Counted from the first letter of the stretch, positions 34,226 to 42,940 are shown. The stretch: 64,000 bases of DNA from CAYONP01 sp964405335 (GCA_964405335.1 CAYONP010000002.1:56723-120722), one strand, 5' to 3'. Program-made: numbers and translations. Notes: generated from the sequence alone by a model not told the origin.

Positions 34226-35470
34226 TCACGGTGCCAGCGCGACGGCCCCGTCGCCGGCCGGCAGCGGCGTCGGCGTGGCGACGCGCACCGGCGGCGCGTC
34301 GGGCAGCCGCATGGCCGCATAGCTGATCCTCACCCGCGCGACAGAGATTCCGTTGCGCACCGTCCAGATGGCCACCCGGCCGCTGTCGACGGGTTCGTCG
34401 AGCTCGACTTCGAGGGCCTTGGCGCCGTCGACCCAGAACTCGAGTCGATCGCCGATCCGCCGAGCTTCGAGCCGCCACCAGCGGCGGTGGAAGGCCTCGG
34501 TGTCGGGTCGCGTGTCGGTGTAGCTCGGGGCGACGTAGCGCGGGTCGTCGGTCGCGGCCAGCACCTCGTCGCCGCGCCGGATCATCGTCGTCCGGCCCTC
34601 GTTGCCCGAGTAGATGAAGCTGTAGCCGCTGGCCGGGTCGACCCCGTCGCCGAACAGCGTCAGGCAGATGTCGGCCGGCCGGTAGCTCCACTGCTGCGGG
34701 TTGTAGGGCAGGCCGTGGCGGAACGAGACATAGGCCTCGACGGTGAGGTCACCGACAAACTCGCGCTTGTTCCAGATCGCGGCCAGCCCGCGGCTGGCGC
34801 CGCCGAAGAAGCTCCAGGTCGGGTCGCAGGCAAACCGGTTGGTCACCTGCCAGGTACCGCTGACCGGCTGCCAGTCGGTCGGCGCCGAGGCAAACGTGTA
34901 GTCGAGCACCTGCTCGCCGACGGCATCGAGCCCTGCTTGGCGGATGAGGTTGTTGAACGGCATCCGCACGCCTTCGCTGCCGATGCCGACAAAGTGGCCC
35001 AGCGCGCCGGGCGAGCCGGATATGACACCCGTCGGCGGCTGTACCGGATGCGACGGCTCGGTCAGCGCCGGCGGCGCCGCGGCGGCCCGTTCGAGGCGCC
35101 GAATGGCCGCCGCCAGCTCGCCGTTGCCCGGCTGCAGCGCGTGCGCCCGGCGGTAGGCGGCAAGGGCCTCGTCGGGAAACTGAAGGCGCTCATAGACCTG
35201 GGCCAGCGCGACCCAACTGCCGACCGACTCGGGCTTCTCGGCGAGGATGCGCAGGTACTGCTCGACGGCCTCTTCTTGCCGGCCGTTTTTGGCCAGCGCC
35301 ACGGCCAGCCAGTAGCGGGCGCTGAGGTCGTCGGGATGCTCGGTCACCACCACGCGCAGCGCGGTCTCGGCCTCGATCGCCTGGCCGCCGCGCAGCAGCG
35401 CGAGGGCCTCGTCGAGGGTCACCGCCGCCGCGGGCAGCGCCGCCGCTATGAGTACCAGCCAAACGCGCAT
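34226..35470 (-). CDS. Secreted TPR protein with lectin-like domain (paralogue B)
   Basis: 414 residues. Same plan as its neighbour: signal peptide (MRVWLVLIAAALPAAA), about three TPRs (18-118, with DDLSARYWLAVALAKNGRQ shared with paralogue A), a linker, then the domain from about 185: DYTFASAPTDWQPVSGTW, WSFFGGASRGLAAIWNKR, GYSFIYSGNEGR, RRWWRLEARR and AIWTVRNGI. ATG at 35470 follows GGAG. It is a tandem duplicate of paralogue A. The substrate is unknown. Confidence 0.75.
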   Translation of the reverse strand: MRVWLVLIAAALPAAAVTLDEALALLRGGQAIEAETALRVVVTEHPDDLSARYWLAVALAKNGRQEEAVEQYLRILAEKPESVGSWVALAQVYERLQFPDEALAAYRRAHALQPGNGELAAAIRRLERAAAAPPALTEPSHPVQPPTGVISGSPGALGHFVGIGSEGVRMPFNNLIRQAGLDAVGEQVLDYTFASAPTDWQPVSGTWQVTNRFACDPTWSFFGGASRGLAAIWNKREFVGDLTVEAYVSFRHGLPYNPQQWSYRPADICLTLFGDGVDPASGYSFIYSGNEGRTTMIRRGDEVLAATDDPRYVAPSYTDTRPDTEAFHRRWWRLEARRIGDRLEFWVDGAKALEVELDEPVDSGRVAIWTVRNGISVARVRISYAAMRLPDAPPVRVATPTPLPAGDGAVALAP

Positions 35471-35525
35471 CCACCGCTCCCCGAGCCCTTGCCCACCGGT
35501 ACGACGACGCGGCCGTCGCCGCGGT

Positions 35526-36347
35526 TCAGCCCCCGTCCGGCGCGGCCGCATGAACCGTTACCGGCAGCGGCGCCGGATCGTTGACACGGACCAGCGGCAG
35601 CGCCGGCGGCTCGACCTCGGCCGCCGCGATCCGCGCCCGTGAGACGACCAGCCCGTTGTGGACCGTCCAGAGTGCCACCTGGCCACCCTCGAGCGGCTCC
35701 GGGTCGTCGGCCTCGAGCGCTTTCATGCCGTCGATCCAGAACTCGAGCCGGCCGCCCTGCCGGCGCGCTTCGAGCCGCCACCAGCGCCAGTGCATGGCTT
35801 CGCGATCGGGCCGGCCGTCGCTGAAACTGGGCGGCAGGAACCGCGGCTCCTCGGTCGACGCCAGGGTCACCTCGCGGCGTTTGAGCAGCGTCACCCGCCC
35901 GTCCTCGCTGCCGAAGATGAAGCTGTATCCGCTGGCCGGGCTCTGGCCGTCGCCACAGATGGTCAGGCAGAGGTCGCTCGGGCGTTCGAGCCAGACCGTC
36001 TCGGTGTAGGGCAGGCCGTAGGTGAACGCGGCATAGACCTCAAACAGCAGATCGCCGGCGAACCGGCGCTTGTTCCACAGGCAGGCCAGCCCGCGGCTGT
36101 GGCCGCCAAAGAAACTCCACGACGGATCGCAGGCGTAGCGGTTGGAGACCTGCCACAAGCCGCCGGTCGGGGTCCAGTCGCACGGCGCCGAGGCGAAGGT
36201 GTAGTCGAACAACTGGGGTGCCACCGCGTCGAGGCGGAACAGCCGTGCCGGCTCGCCGCGCTGCCGCCAGGCGCCGGCGGTGGTGAAGCCGAGCTGCGGC
36301 CCCGGCGGCTCGGCGAGCAGTCCCAGCGCCAGCAGCAGGGTGATCAT
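35526..36347 (-). CDS. Secreted lectin-like protein without TPRs (paralogue C)
   Basis: 273 residues. Short signal peptide (MITLLLALGLLAEPPG), then only the domain shared with paralogues A and B: FDYTFASAPCDWTPTGGLW, WSFFGGHSRGLACLWNKRR, GYSFIFGSEDGR, WRWWRLEARRQ and ALWTVHNGL. The TPR region is missing. It may be the ancestral form, or a truncated copy. ATG at 36347 directly follows the stop of the 36348-37115 gene. Confidence 0.75.
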   Translation of the reverse strand: MITLLLALGLLAEPPGPQLGFTTAGAWRQRGEPARLFRLDAVAPQLFDYTFASAPCDWTPTGGLWQVSNRYACDPSWSFFGGHSRGLACLWNKRRFAGDLLFEVYAAFTYGLPYTETVWLERPSDLCLTICGDGQSPASGYSFIFGSEDGRVTLLKRREVTLASTEEPRFLPPSFSDGRPDREAMHWRWWRLEARRQGGRLEFWIDGMKALEADDPEPLEGGQVALWTVHNGLVVSRARIAAAEVEPPALPLVRVNDPAPLPVTVHAAAPDGG

Positions 36348-37115
36348 TCAGGCGGCATCCTGTGCGTCGGTGGGATCGACCAGGAGCACGAGCTGCGGGC
36401 GGTTGACCGGCGCCAGGCCGGAGTACGAGGTCAGCTCGGTGCTCATCGTGCCGAGCGCCGGCACGTCGATGAACTGGATCAGCTCCTTGACCAACCCGAT
36501 GCCCGGCACATACCACTGCCGGCCGCGGACCAGCAGCCATTGCATGGTCGGCAGTCCGACCTCGATCCGGCCGACCACCGTCACCTCGACCGACTGGTTG
36601 AACCGGCCGGCCGGCGTCTCCACCGGCTCGGCCTTGAGCACGTGGTAGTGCACCTCCCAGTAGGCCTCGCGGTCGGCGGTGCGCATCAGGCCCAGCAGCC
36701 GAAAGCCGACCGGCAACTGTCGCACGCCGGCGAAGCGCCAGAGCGCGTCGACCTGCTCGAGCCGGCCGTCGTTAGGCAGGATGGGCTGCGGGCCGTAATC
36801 CTCGGCCTCGCCCTCGGCCGAGACGGCGAAGATGCCCGCGCCGTTGCGCACGTAGCGCTCCTGGCGCTGCCAGCCGCGGCCGTCGAAGCCGGCCGAGCGC
36901 ACCGTGTAGGATAACCGGTCACCGCCCTCGGCCAGGGGCACCGTGCGCAGGTGGCTCATGTCCCAGTGGAGCGTGACGTCTTCCTGCATGCCCGAGCGGC
37001 TGAGATAGCTCAACCGGCAACCGTCGGCGACGGGGAAGTAGAGCGTCTGGCCGCGCAGCGGAGCAACGGCGAGCCAGACCAGGACGATCAGCGACAGACG
37101 ACGCATCCCCGGCAT
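36348..37115 (-). CDS. Secreted protein leading the lectin-like operon
   Basis: 255 residues. Signal peptide (MRRLSLIVLVWLAVAPLRG) and a mature beta-rich domain with WQRQERYVRNGAGIFAVSA, ETPAGRFNQSVEVTVVG and WYVPGIGLVKELIQF. The last two recall the DUF3108-like periplasmic beta-barrel proteins, but similarity is weak. ATG at 37115 is seven bases after AGGAG. It starts the unit that continues with paralogues C, B and A, with no gap before C. The function is unknown. Confidence 0.65.
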   Translation of the reverse strand: MPGMRRLSLIVLVWLAVAPLRGQTLYFPVADGCRLSYLSRSGMQEDVTLHWDMSHLRTVPLAEGGDRLSYTVRSAGFDGRGWQRQERYVRNGAGIFAVSAEGEAEDYGPQPILPNDGRLEQVDALWRFAGVRQLPVGFRLLGLMRTADREAYWEVHYHVLKAEPVETPAGRFNQSVEVTVVGRIEVGLPTMQWLLVRGRQWYVPGIGLVKELIQFIDVPALGTMSTELTSYSGLAPVNRPQLVLLVDPTDAQDAA

Positions 37116-37203
37116 ACCGACTCCTGCTCTGCCAGCCTGCTGCTATGACCACCGGCCGCGGCACCGCGGTTCCCACCATCGGTCCGCGCCGGCTCCGTCG
37201 GCC

Positions 37204-37209
37204 ATTATA
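37204..37209 (-). promoter_or_regulatory. Possible -10 box for the 37115-to-33025 unit
   Basis: TATAAT on the minus strand in the context GGTATAATGG, about 90 bases before the ATG at 37115. There is no good -35 at the expected distance, so it is a -10 only. Confidence 0.35.
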
Positions 37210-37291
37210 CCGCCGCCGGCGCCGACGCGCACCCATCGTAAGACCACCCCTAGCGCCGGCCATGAAGCAGCGTCTGTCCCCCATTTGAGGC

Positions 37292-37321
37292 TTGACAGCG
37301 GGCCTGCCGGCGTGGTAGGAT
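37292..37321 (+). promoter_or_regulatory. Strong sigma70-type promoter for the small basic protein
   Basis: TTGACA (37292-37297), 18-base spacer, TAGGAT (37316-37321), about 50 bases before the TTG at 37372. One of the two best promoter matches in the window. Confidence 0.7.
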
Positions 37322-37371
37322 GCCGTGTTGCCGGACGGCATCGATACGGCGGAAGGCGTGGGACACAGGAC

Positions 37372-37464
37372 TTGAGCAGCGACAAGAAGAAGCACCGGAA
37401 AAAGGTCAAGAAGCACTGGGCCAAGAAGCGGCGCCGGCTGAACCGTCACAAGGTGCGCCGCTAA
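37372..37464 (+). CDS. Tiny, highly basic protein (COX24/bTHX-like)
   Basis: 30 residues from a TTG start with weak ACAGGA upstream. Seventeen of 30 are Lys or Arg, with patches KKKHRKKVKKHW and KKRRRLNRHKVRR. It has a strong promoter and its own stop. The composition and the final R-x-x-R-H pattern resemble small ribosome-associated proteins of the AURKAIP1/COX24 (DUF1713) or bTHX kind, which bind rRNA. That assignment is inference. Its length is below usual gene-finding limits, so it is easily missed. The 37503 gene follows after 38 bases and may share the transcript. Confidence 0.6.
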   Translation: MSSDKKKHRKKVKKHWAKKRRRLNRHKVRR

Positions 37465-37502
37465 ACGCGTCGTACAGATCGGGCGGAGCGACTGGAGCGG
37501 GC

Positions 37503-37949
37503 ATGAGGGACGAATCCTTCACCGACGAGCAGATTGCCTTGGCTCAGGAGCTCCATGCAGCCGGCCTCGAGCGGCAATGGCAGCCGGGCGATCGCCTGAT
37601 CGGCGGCGAGCGCCCGGTTCGTGTCGTTCGCTCCGTCTCGGTTGAGGGCGAGCCGTTGGTCGAGGTCGAGCGTGGCGGGCGGCTCCAGACCGTCGGCGTG
37701 GCACATCCGCGCATCTGGCTGCCGACCGTCGATGATGTGCTCAGCTACCTCGGCGCCTGCGGGTTCGAGGGCGCACTGATGTTCAAGGGCGGCCGCGTGG
37801 CGGTCAAGTACCGGCTCACCGGCGCCGGCGGCGAGTACCTGATCGAGACCGGCGAGATTCCCCGCACCGCCTGCTACCGCGTGCTGCTCGCGGTGATCCA
37901 AAGCCGGCCCAAGCGCGAGGCCACCGAGGCTGCCGCCGAACCCGCCTGA
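37503..37949 (+). CDS. Conserved-looking protein of unknown function
   Basis: 148 residues, soluble, acidic, no family recognised. An N-terminal helix (ESFTDEQIALAQELHAAG) is followed by a beta-rich middle (PVRVVRSVSVEGEPLVEVE) and a C-terminal segment with VAVKYRLTGAGGEYLIETG. It reads like a small barrel that handles a bound ligand or regulates another protein. ATG at 37503 follows GGAGCGGG. It lies behind the small basic protein and converges end to end with the recombinase gene: the two stops share the palindrome GCCTGATCAGGC. Confidence 0.6.
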   Translation: MRDESFTDEQIALAQELHAAGLERQWQPGDRLIGGERPVRVVRSVSVEGEPLVEVERGGRLQTVGVAHPRIWLPTVDDVLSYLGACGFEGALMFKGGRVAVKYRLTGAGGEYLIETGEIPRTACYRVLLAVIQSRPKREATEAAAEPA

Positions 37950-38891
37950 TCAGGCCAACGGCGGGCCCACCGCCCGCGGGTGCGAGCGCCGGTAGACCGC
38001 CTCCAACTGCTCCCGCGCCAGATGCGTGTAGATCTGCGTGGTGCCGATGTCGGCATGGCCGAGTAGCTCCTGGATCGAGCGCAGGTCGGCGCCGCCGTTG
38101 AGCAGGTGCGTGGCGAAGCTGTGCCGCAGCGTGTGCGGGCCGACCGGCGGGCGACGGTCGCCCAGCCCGGCGGTGACGGCCACGCGACGGACGATCTTGT
38201 AGCAGCCCACCCGCGTCAGGCCGAGACCTCGGCTGGTCAGGAACAGCACCGCGCTGCCCCCGCGCGACGCCCAGACCGGCCGCACCTCGGCCAGGTACAG
38301 CTCGGTCGCCGCGACCGCCGGTGAGCCGACCGGCACGACCCGCTCGCGATTGCCCTTGCCGCGCACGCGCAGCCAGCGTTCGGTCGCCTGCAGGTCGCCC
38401 AGCCGCAGGCCGATCAGCTCGCTCACGCGCAGGCCGGCGCCGTAGGCGACCTCCAGCATGGCGGCGTCGCGCAGGCCGCGCCGCCAGGCATCCTCACCGG
38501 CATTGGCGGGCGGTCCGGCGGCGGCCAGCAGCCGGCCGACCTCCGCCTCGCTGAGCACCGAGGGTAGCGGCGAGCCGGGCGACGGCACCGGAATGCGGCT
38601 CGAGAGATCGGCGGCGAGTACGCCTTCTCGCTCGAGATAGGCGAACAACTGCCGCACGGCGGTCGCCTTGCGGGCCACCGTCCGGGTCTTCAGCCCCTGG
38701 CTCCACAACCGCGCCAGGAACAGCTCGATCAGCTCCATGCTGACGGCCTCGCAGCGGCCGACGCCGGCCTCGGCAAGGAAGCCGATGAACTGGTGCAGAT
38801 CGCCCTCATAGGCGGCGATGGTGTGCCCGCTGCGGCCGCGCTCGACGGCGAGGTAATCGAGGAACTCGGCCAGCGCCCGGTCGGTGTCCAC
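37950..38891 (-). CDS. xerD: Tyrosine recombinase, XerC/XerD type
   Basis: 313 residues, the usual Xer length. Resolves chromosome dimers at dif with a partner recombinase. N-terminal core-binding domain (about 1-90), then a catalytic domain with Arg in GAGLRVSELIGL, HTLRHSFATHLL (His and Arg), LGHADIGTTQIYTH (His and Tyr nucleophile). GTG at 38891 lacks a clear ribosome binding site, so a slightly different start is possible. XerC versus XerD cannot be separated by eye. No attachment sites or cargo are near, so it is unlikely to be an integrase of a mobile element. Confidence 0.85.
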   Translation of the reverse strand: MDTDRALAEFLDYLAVERGRSGHTIAAYEGDLHQFIGFLAEAGVGRCEAVSMELIELFLARLWSQGLKTRTVARKATAVRQLFAYLEREGVLAADLSSRIPVPSPGSPLPSVLSEAEVGRLLAAAGPPANAGEDAWRRGLRDAAMLEVAYGAGLRVSELIGLRLGDLQATERWLRVRGKGNRERVVPVGSPAVAATELYLAEVRPVWASRGGSAVLFLTSRGLGLTRVGCYKIVRRVAVTAGLGDRRPPVGPHTLRHSFATHLLNGGADLRSIQELLGHADIGTTQIYTHLAREQLEAVYRRSHPRAVGPPLA

Positions 38892-38988
38892 AGCCGATGG
38901 GACACCCGCCGGCCCGGCCCGTTGCCGGGCAAGATCGTTGCAGGGGCGTCGCGGCGGGAGCGCGGGCGAGCCGCGCTGGGGAGTGGCG

Positions 38989-39927
38989 ATGAATCGATGG
39001 GCGCGCCTGCTCGTGCTCGCCGTCCTGGCCATGCCGGCCGCCGGACAGATGACCGGGCATTACGTCAATGGTGTCGAAGGGCTGAAGACCGCTACGCTGC
39101 CGCCGCCCGGGCTCTACTACCGCAACTACCTCGTCTTTTACCAGGCGCGCCGCCTGACCGGCGCCGGCGGCGACACCCTCCCGGTCGGGCTCGACTTGGA
39201 CGTCTTCGCCACGGCCAACCGGCTGATCTGGATCAGCCCGCACAAGATCCTCGGCGGCTACTACGGCTGCGACGCCATTATCCCGTTCGTGCAGACCGAC
39301 GTCGCGCTGAGCGTTCCGGGCGTGCGCGATGCCGAGTTCGGTCTCGGCGACATCTGGGTCGAACCGATCACTATCTCGTGGCACGGACCGCGCTTCGACG
39401 CCGTCGTTGGCTTCGGCTTCTACGCCCCGACGGGCGACTTCGCCGCCACCGCGCCGGCCTCGCCCGGCAAGGACTTCTGGACCTTGATGACCACCTATGG
39501 TGGCACGCTCTATCTCGACCCGGCGCGGAACTGGTCGGCCTCGGTGCTCGGCCGCTGGGAGGCGCACACGCGCAACACCACGCTGGGCATCACGCCGGGG
39601 ATGAACCTCGACTTCGAGTGGGGCCTGGCGCGCAGCTTCACCGAACTTGCCCACGGCCCCGACGGCGCGCCGCTGCCCGGCCCGCCGCGAGCCATCTGGG
39701 ATGTCGGGGTGTCGGGTTACGCCACGCTCCAGATCACCGACGACACGGGGCCCGGCGTGGCCTATGACCCGAGCGTCCACGACCGAGTCTTTGCCGTCGG
39801 GCCCGAGGTCAGTGTCACCCTGCCGGGCAGCCGGCTGATGGGCCACCTGCGGCACCAGTGGGAATTCGGCGCGGTCGACCGGCCCGAGGGCTGGCTCACC
39901 TCGTTCGTGCTGACCGCCTGGTGGTGA
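38989..39927 (+). CDS. Putative outer-membrane beta-barrel (MetA-pathway type)
   Basis: 312 residues. Signal peptide (MNRWARLLVLAVLAMPAAG) then alternating amphipathic beta strands with aromatic ends. GHYVNGVEGLKTATLPPPG, FGFYAPTGDFA and the closing strand WLTSFVLTAWW match the pattern of the transporter-like MetA-pathway-of-phenol-degradation family. It is probably a channel, and supports a diderm envelope. ATG at 38989 follows GGGGAG. Divergent from xerD, with a 97-base gap in which I see no strong promoter. Confidence 0.75.
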   Translation: MNRWARLLVLAVLAMPAAGQMTGHYVNGVEGLKTATLPPPGLYYRNYLVFYQARRLTGAGGDTLPVGLDLDVFATANRLIWISPHKILGGYYGCDAIIPFVQTDVALSVPGVRDAEFGLGDIWVEPITISWHGPRFDAVVGFGFYAPTGDFAATAPASPGKDFWTLMTTYGGTLYLDPARNWSASVLGRWEAHTRNTTLGITPGMNLDFEWGLARSFTELAHGPDGAPLPGPPRAIWDVGVSGYATLQITDDTGPGVAYDPSVHDRVFAVGPEVSVTLPGSRLMGHLRHQWEFGAVDRPEGWLTSFVLTAWW

Positions 39928-39942
39928 GCGGCTGACCGGCGG

Positions 39943-40770
39943 CTACTCGCGGTCGGGCATGGCGTCGAGTTCGGCCTTGGCGGCGCGGCCGCGCGCCTCG
40001 AGCGAGGCCATCCAGCCGTCGCGGTAGGGGCGTAGCGTCTCGACCAGGTGGGTGACCAGGGCGAGGTTGCGGAACCACTTCTGGTCGGCTGGCACCACGC
40101 ACCAGGGCGCATCGGCGGTGCTGCAGCGGCTGAGTGCCTCTTCGTAGGCCTCCTGGTAGTCGTTCCAGCGGCGGCGTTCGACCCAGTCGGCCGGGCTCAG
40201 CTTCCAGTACTTCTCGGCCTCCTTCTCGCGGTCGAGCAGCCGTTCGCGTTGCTCATCCTTCGAGATGTGCAGGAAGTACTTGACCACGATCGTGCCGGTG
40301 CGGGTCAGCAGCCGCTCGAAGGCGATGATGTCGTCGTACCGCTCGCGCCACTCGGACTCGGGCACCAAGCCCTTGACCCGCACGATCAGCACGTCTTCGT
40401 AGTGACTGCGGTTGAAGATGGTCACGCTGCCCTTCGGCGGCGTGCGCTGGTGAATGCGCCAGAGGTAGTCCTGCGCCCGCTCGCGCTCGGTCGGCACCTT
40501 GAAGCCGTGGACCCGGCAGCCCTGCGGGTTGAACCCACCGATGGCGTTCTTGATGGTCCCATCCTTGCCGGCGGCGTCCATGCCCTGCAGGACAATCAAC
40601 AGCCCGTGCTGGGCCGCGCCCCAGAGCAGCTCCTGCAGCTCGGCCAGCTCGGCCAGCAGCGCGCCGGTCTGCTCGCGCGCCTCGTCCTTGCCGAGCCCAT
40701 CGGGTGCGCGGGTCGGGATCTTGTCGAGCTTCGCCTTGCTGCCCGGTTTGATGATCTGGACGTAGCTCAT
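39943..40770 (-). CDS. ppk2: Polyphosphate kinase 2 family protein
   Basis: 275 residues. Transfers phosphate between polyphosphate and nucleotides. Walker A GMDAAGKDGTIKN (near 63-75), Walker B IFNRSHYEDVLIVRV (near 118-132), and the lid-region Arg/Lys residues in LLDREKEAEKYWKL. The N-terminal IIKPGSKAKL fits the polyphosphate:nucleotide phosphotransferase subgroup. ATG at 40770 follows GAGGGG. It faces the outer-membrane gene; a perfect eight-base hairpin (40811-40830) and the 93-bp repeat lie upstream. Confidence 0.92.
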   Translation of the reverse strand: MSYVQIIKPGSKAKLDKIPTRAPDGLGKDEAREQTGALLAELAELQELLWGAAQHGLLIVLQGMDAAGKDGTIKNAIGGFNPQGCRVHGFKVPTERERAQDYLWRIHQRTPPKGSVTIFNRSHYEDVLIVRVKGLVPESEWRERYDDIIAFERLLTRTGTIVVKYFLHISKDEQRERLLDREKEAEKYWKLSPADWVERRRWNDYQEAYEEALSRCSTADAPWCVVPADQKWFRNLALVTHLVETLRPYRDGWMASLEARGRAAKAELDAMPDRE

Positions 40771-40857
40771 CGCTCAGCCCCTCGGCCGGCATGAGTTTCG
40801 CCCGCTCGGTGGCGGCACCTTCGTGCCGCCACGGTCACGGGCGTCTTGATCTTCGCG

Positions 40858-40950
40858 GTAGGGGCGGGTCTCAGACCCGCCCGGATGCCGACAAGCCCGC
40901 TTCCAGAGCGGGTCTGTTCGCTGGCGGGCGGGTCTGAGACCCGCCCCTAC
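40858..40950. repeat. 93-bp dispersed palindromic repeat, copy 2
   Basis: Same length and layout as 7481-7573: GTAGGGGCGGGTCTCAGAC at one end, GGGTCTGAGACCCGCCCCTAC-like inverse at the other, and the core GCTTCCAGAGCGG. Here the two arms pair with fewer mismatches than in copy 1. It lies between the P1B ATPase stop and the ppk2 start. Confidence 0.92.
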
Positions 40951-40969
40951 CGGGGGGTTATCCGGCCGT

Positions 40970-42862
40970 TCAGGCCCGCAGCAGCCGCAGCCCGTTGAGG
41001 ATGACCACCATCGTGCTGCCCTCGTGCGCGACCACCGCCAGCGGCATACGGATGCTGTCGGTGAACAGCACCGCCAGCACCAGGGTGGCGATCACGCCGA
41101 TGGCGACAGCCAGGTTCTGGCGCACCGTCCGCTCGGCGCGCTGGGCCAGGCGGAGGAAGGTGGCCAGCCGGCCGAGGTCGTCGCTGGTCAGAATCACGTC
41201 GGCCGTCTCAATCGCCACGTCGCTGCCGATGCCGCCCATCGCCACGCCCAGGTCGGCCGCCGCCAGCGCCGGCGCGTCGTTGACCCCGTCGCCGACCATC
41301 ATCACCGGGCCATGTTCAAGCCGACAGCGCTCCAGGATGCGCAGTTTGTCCTCGGGCAGCAGCTCGGCGTGCACCGCGTCGATGCCGACCTCGCCGGCAA
41401 TCTGCTCGGCGGTGTGTCGGCCGTCGCCGGTGAGCATGGCGACATGCTCGATGCCGACCCGGTGCAGCGCGGCCACGGCGGCCTTCGACTCGGGTCGCAA
41501 GCTGTCGGCCAGGTCGATGAAGCCGAGCGGCTCGGGCCCGCCGACATGCAGGCCGCGGCAGCGCTCGCTGCCGTGGTCGGGGCAGGCGGCGTTCGGGCAG
41601 GCGGCCAGCGAGATGCCCTCGCCGTCGAACAAGCGGCCGTTGCCGACCAAGATGGGCCGGCCGTCGACCCGGGCGGCCACGCCCCGGCCGGTGGCCGAGC
41701 GGAACTCGCTCGGCTCGCTCAGCACCAGTCCGCGCCGCTCGGCCTCGGCGACGACCGCCACGCCGACCGGGTGCTCGGAGTAGCGCTCCGCGCTGGCGGC
41801 CAGGCGCAGCACCTCGTTCTCGGGCAGGCTGTCGAGGGCGATCACCTGCCGCACCTGCGGCCGGCCATGCGTCAAGGTGCCGGTCTTGTCGAAGATGACC
41901 ACTCGGCAGCGCGCGGCGGCTTCGAGCTGTGCGCCGCCCTTGACCAGCACGCCGAGCCGCGCGGCGGTCGAGATGGCGGCCAGGATCGCCGCCGGCGTGG
42001 CGAGCACCAGCGCACAGGGCGAGGCGACCACCAGCAGCGTCATGGCGCGGTAGAGCGAGGCGCGCCAATCGACCCCGAAGGCCAGCGGCAGCGCGAAGCA
42101 GAGCAGCGTGCCGGCAATCACCACCCAGGTGTAGCGCTCGCCGAACCAGTCGGTGAAAAGCTGCGTGCGCGCCTTCTGTTCCTGCGCCTCCTCGACCAGG
42201 CGGATCATCCGCGCCAGCGTGCTGTCGGCCGCCGGCCGAAGCACTTCGGCGGTCAGCGCGCCGTCGGCCAGGTTGACCGCCCCGGCGCGGAGCAGGTCGC
42301 CCGGCGCTTTGACCACCGGCATGCTCTCGCCGGTGATGGCCGACTCGTCGAGGCTCGATTCGCCCTCGAGGACCCGCGCGTCGGTCGGGACCCGCGCGCC
42401 GGGGCGAATGAGAATCCGATCGCCCACCGCCAACTCGCCGGCGGCGACCTCGACTTCGCGGCCGTCGCTCATCCGCACCGCGGTCGGGTCGAGTCGCTCG
42501 CGCAGCGCCTCGATGCTGCGCCTCGTGCGGTGGCTGGTGAAGCCCTCGAGCGCGCCGGCGCTGGAGAACAGGAACATCAGCACGGCGCCCTCGCCGACAT
42601 CGCCCAAGTAGGCGGCACCGAAGGCGGCCAGGAGCATCAGCAGGTCGATGTCGACCCTCCGCGACAGCAACACCGGCACCACGCCGACCAGCGGCGCCAC
42701 CGCGCCAGCCAGCAGGGCGACCAGGTGCAACCACCCGGCCGCCGGCGCCGGCCCACCGGCCAGATGCAGCGCCGACCCGGCGGCGAGCAGGAGGCCGCAG
42801 CCGACGGCGAGGGTCGCCTCGGCACGCAGGCTCAACTGGAACGTCTCGGTCCGTGCGGGCAA
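40970..42862 (-). CDS. P1B-type metal-transporting ATPase (P1B-4-like)
   Basis: 630 residues. Exports a transition metal with ATP. There is no N-terminal metal-binding domain. Motifs: TGES phosphatase loop (DESAITGESMPVVK), SPCALVLATP in the membrane, phosphorylation site DKTGTLTHG, SEHPVG and GDGVNDAPAL. SPC, together with HEGSTMVVILNGLRLL in the last helix, fits the P1B-4 group (Co, Fe or similar) better than CPC-type Zn/Cd/Cu pumps. An unusual Cys/His loop in the nucleotide-binding region (CPNAACPDHGSERC, bases about 41541-41615) could sense metal. TTG at 42862 follows GAGGAG. Confidence 0.9.
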   Translation of the reverse strand: MPARTETFQLSLRAEATLAVGCGLLLAAGSALHLAGGPAPAAGWLHLVALLAGAVAPLVGVVPVLLSRRVDIDLLMLLAAFGAAYLGDVGEGAVLMFLFSSAGALEGFTSHRTRRSIEALRERLDPTAVRMSDGREVEVAAGELAVGDRILIRPGARVPTDARVLEGESSLDESAITGESMPVVKAPGDLLRAGAVNLADGALTAEVLRPAADSTLARMIRLVEEAQEQKARTQLFTDWFGERYTWVVIAGTLLCFALPLAFGVDWRASLYRAMTLLVVASPCALVLATPAAILAAISTAARLGVLVKGGAQLEAAARCRVVIFDKTGTLTHGRPQVRQVIALDSLPENEVLRLAASAERYSEHPVGVAVVAEAERRGLVLSEPSEFRSATGRGVAARVDGRPILVGNGRLFDGEGISLAACPNAACPDHGSERCRGLHVGGPEPLGFIDLADSLRPESKAAVAALHRVGIEHVAMLTGDGRHTAEQIAGEVGIDAVHAELLPEDKLRILERCRLEHGPVMMVGDGVNDAPALAAADLGVAMGGIGSDVAIETADVILTSDDLGRLATFLRLAQRAERTVRQNLAVAIGVIATLVLAVLFTDSIRMPLAVVAHEGSTMVVILNGLRLLRA

Positions 42863-42940
42863 CGGCTGCTCCTCTGCTGGCCAACTGATACTGTGACCCT
42901 AATCATCCCGCTCAACAACAGCCGTCTGCCAGGGATGCGG

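Noticed and set aside
37950..38891. Tyrosine recombinase as the integrase of a mobile element
   Set aside because: Length and motifs fit housekeeping Xer recombinases; no attachment repeats, tRNA or phage genes are adjacent.
40811..40830. Perfect GGCGGCAC/GTGCCGCC hairpin as a rho-independent terminator
   Set aside because: No T run follows on either strand; I left it as part of the repeat-rich spacer.
40970..42862. ZntA/CadA-type (P1B-2) Zn/Cd pump
   Set aside because: The membrane motif is SPC, not CPC, and the last helix has HEGST, which fits P1B-4 better.
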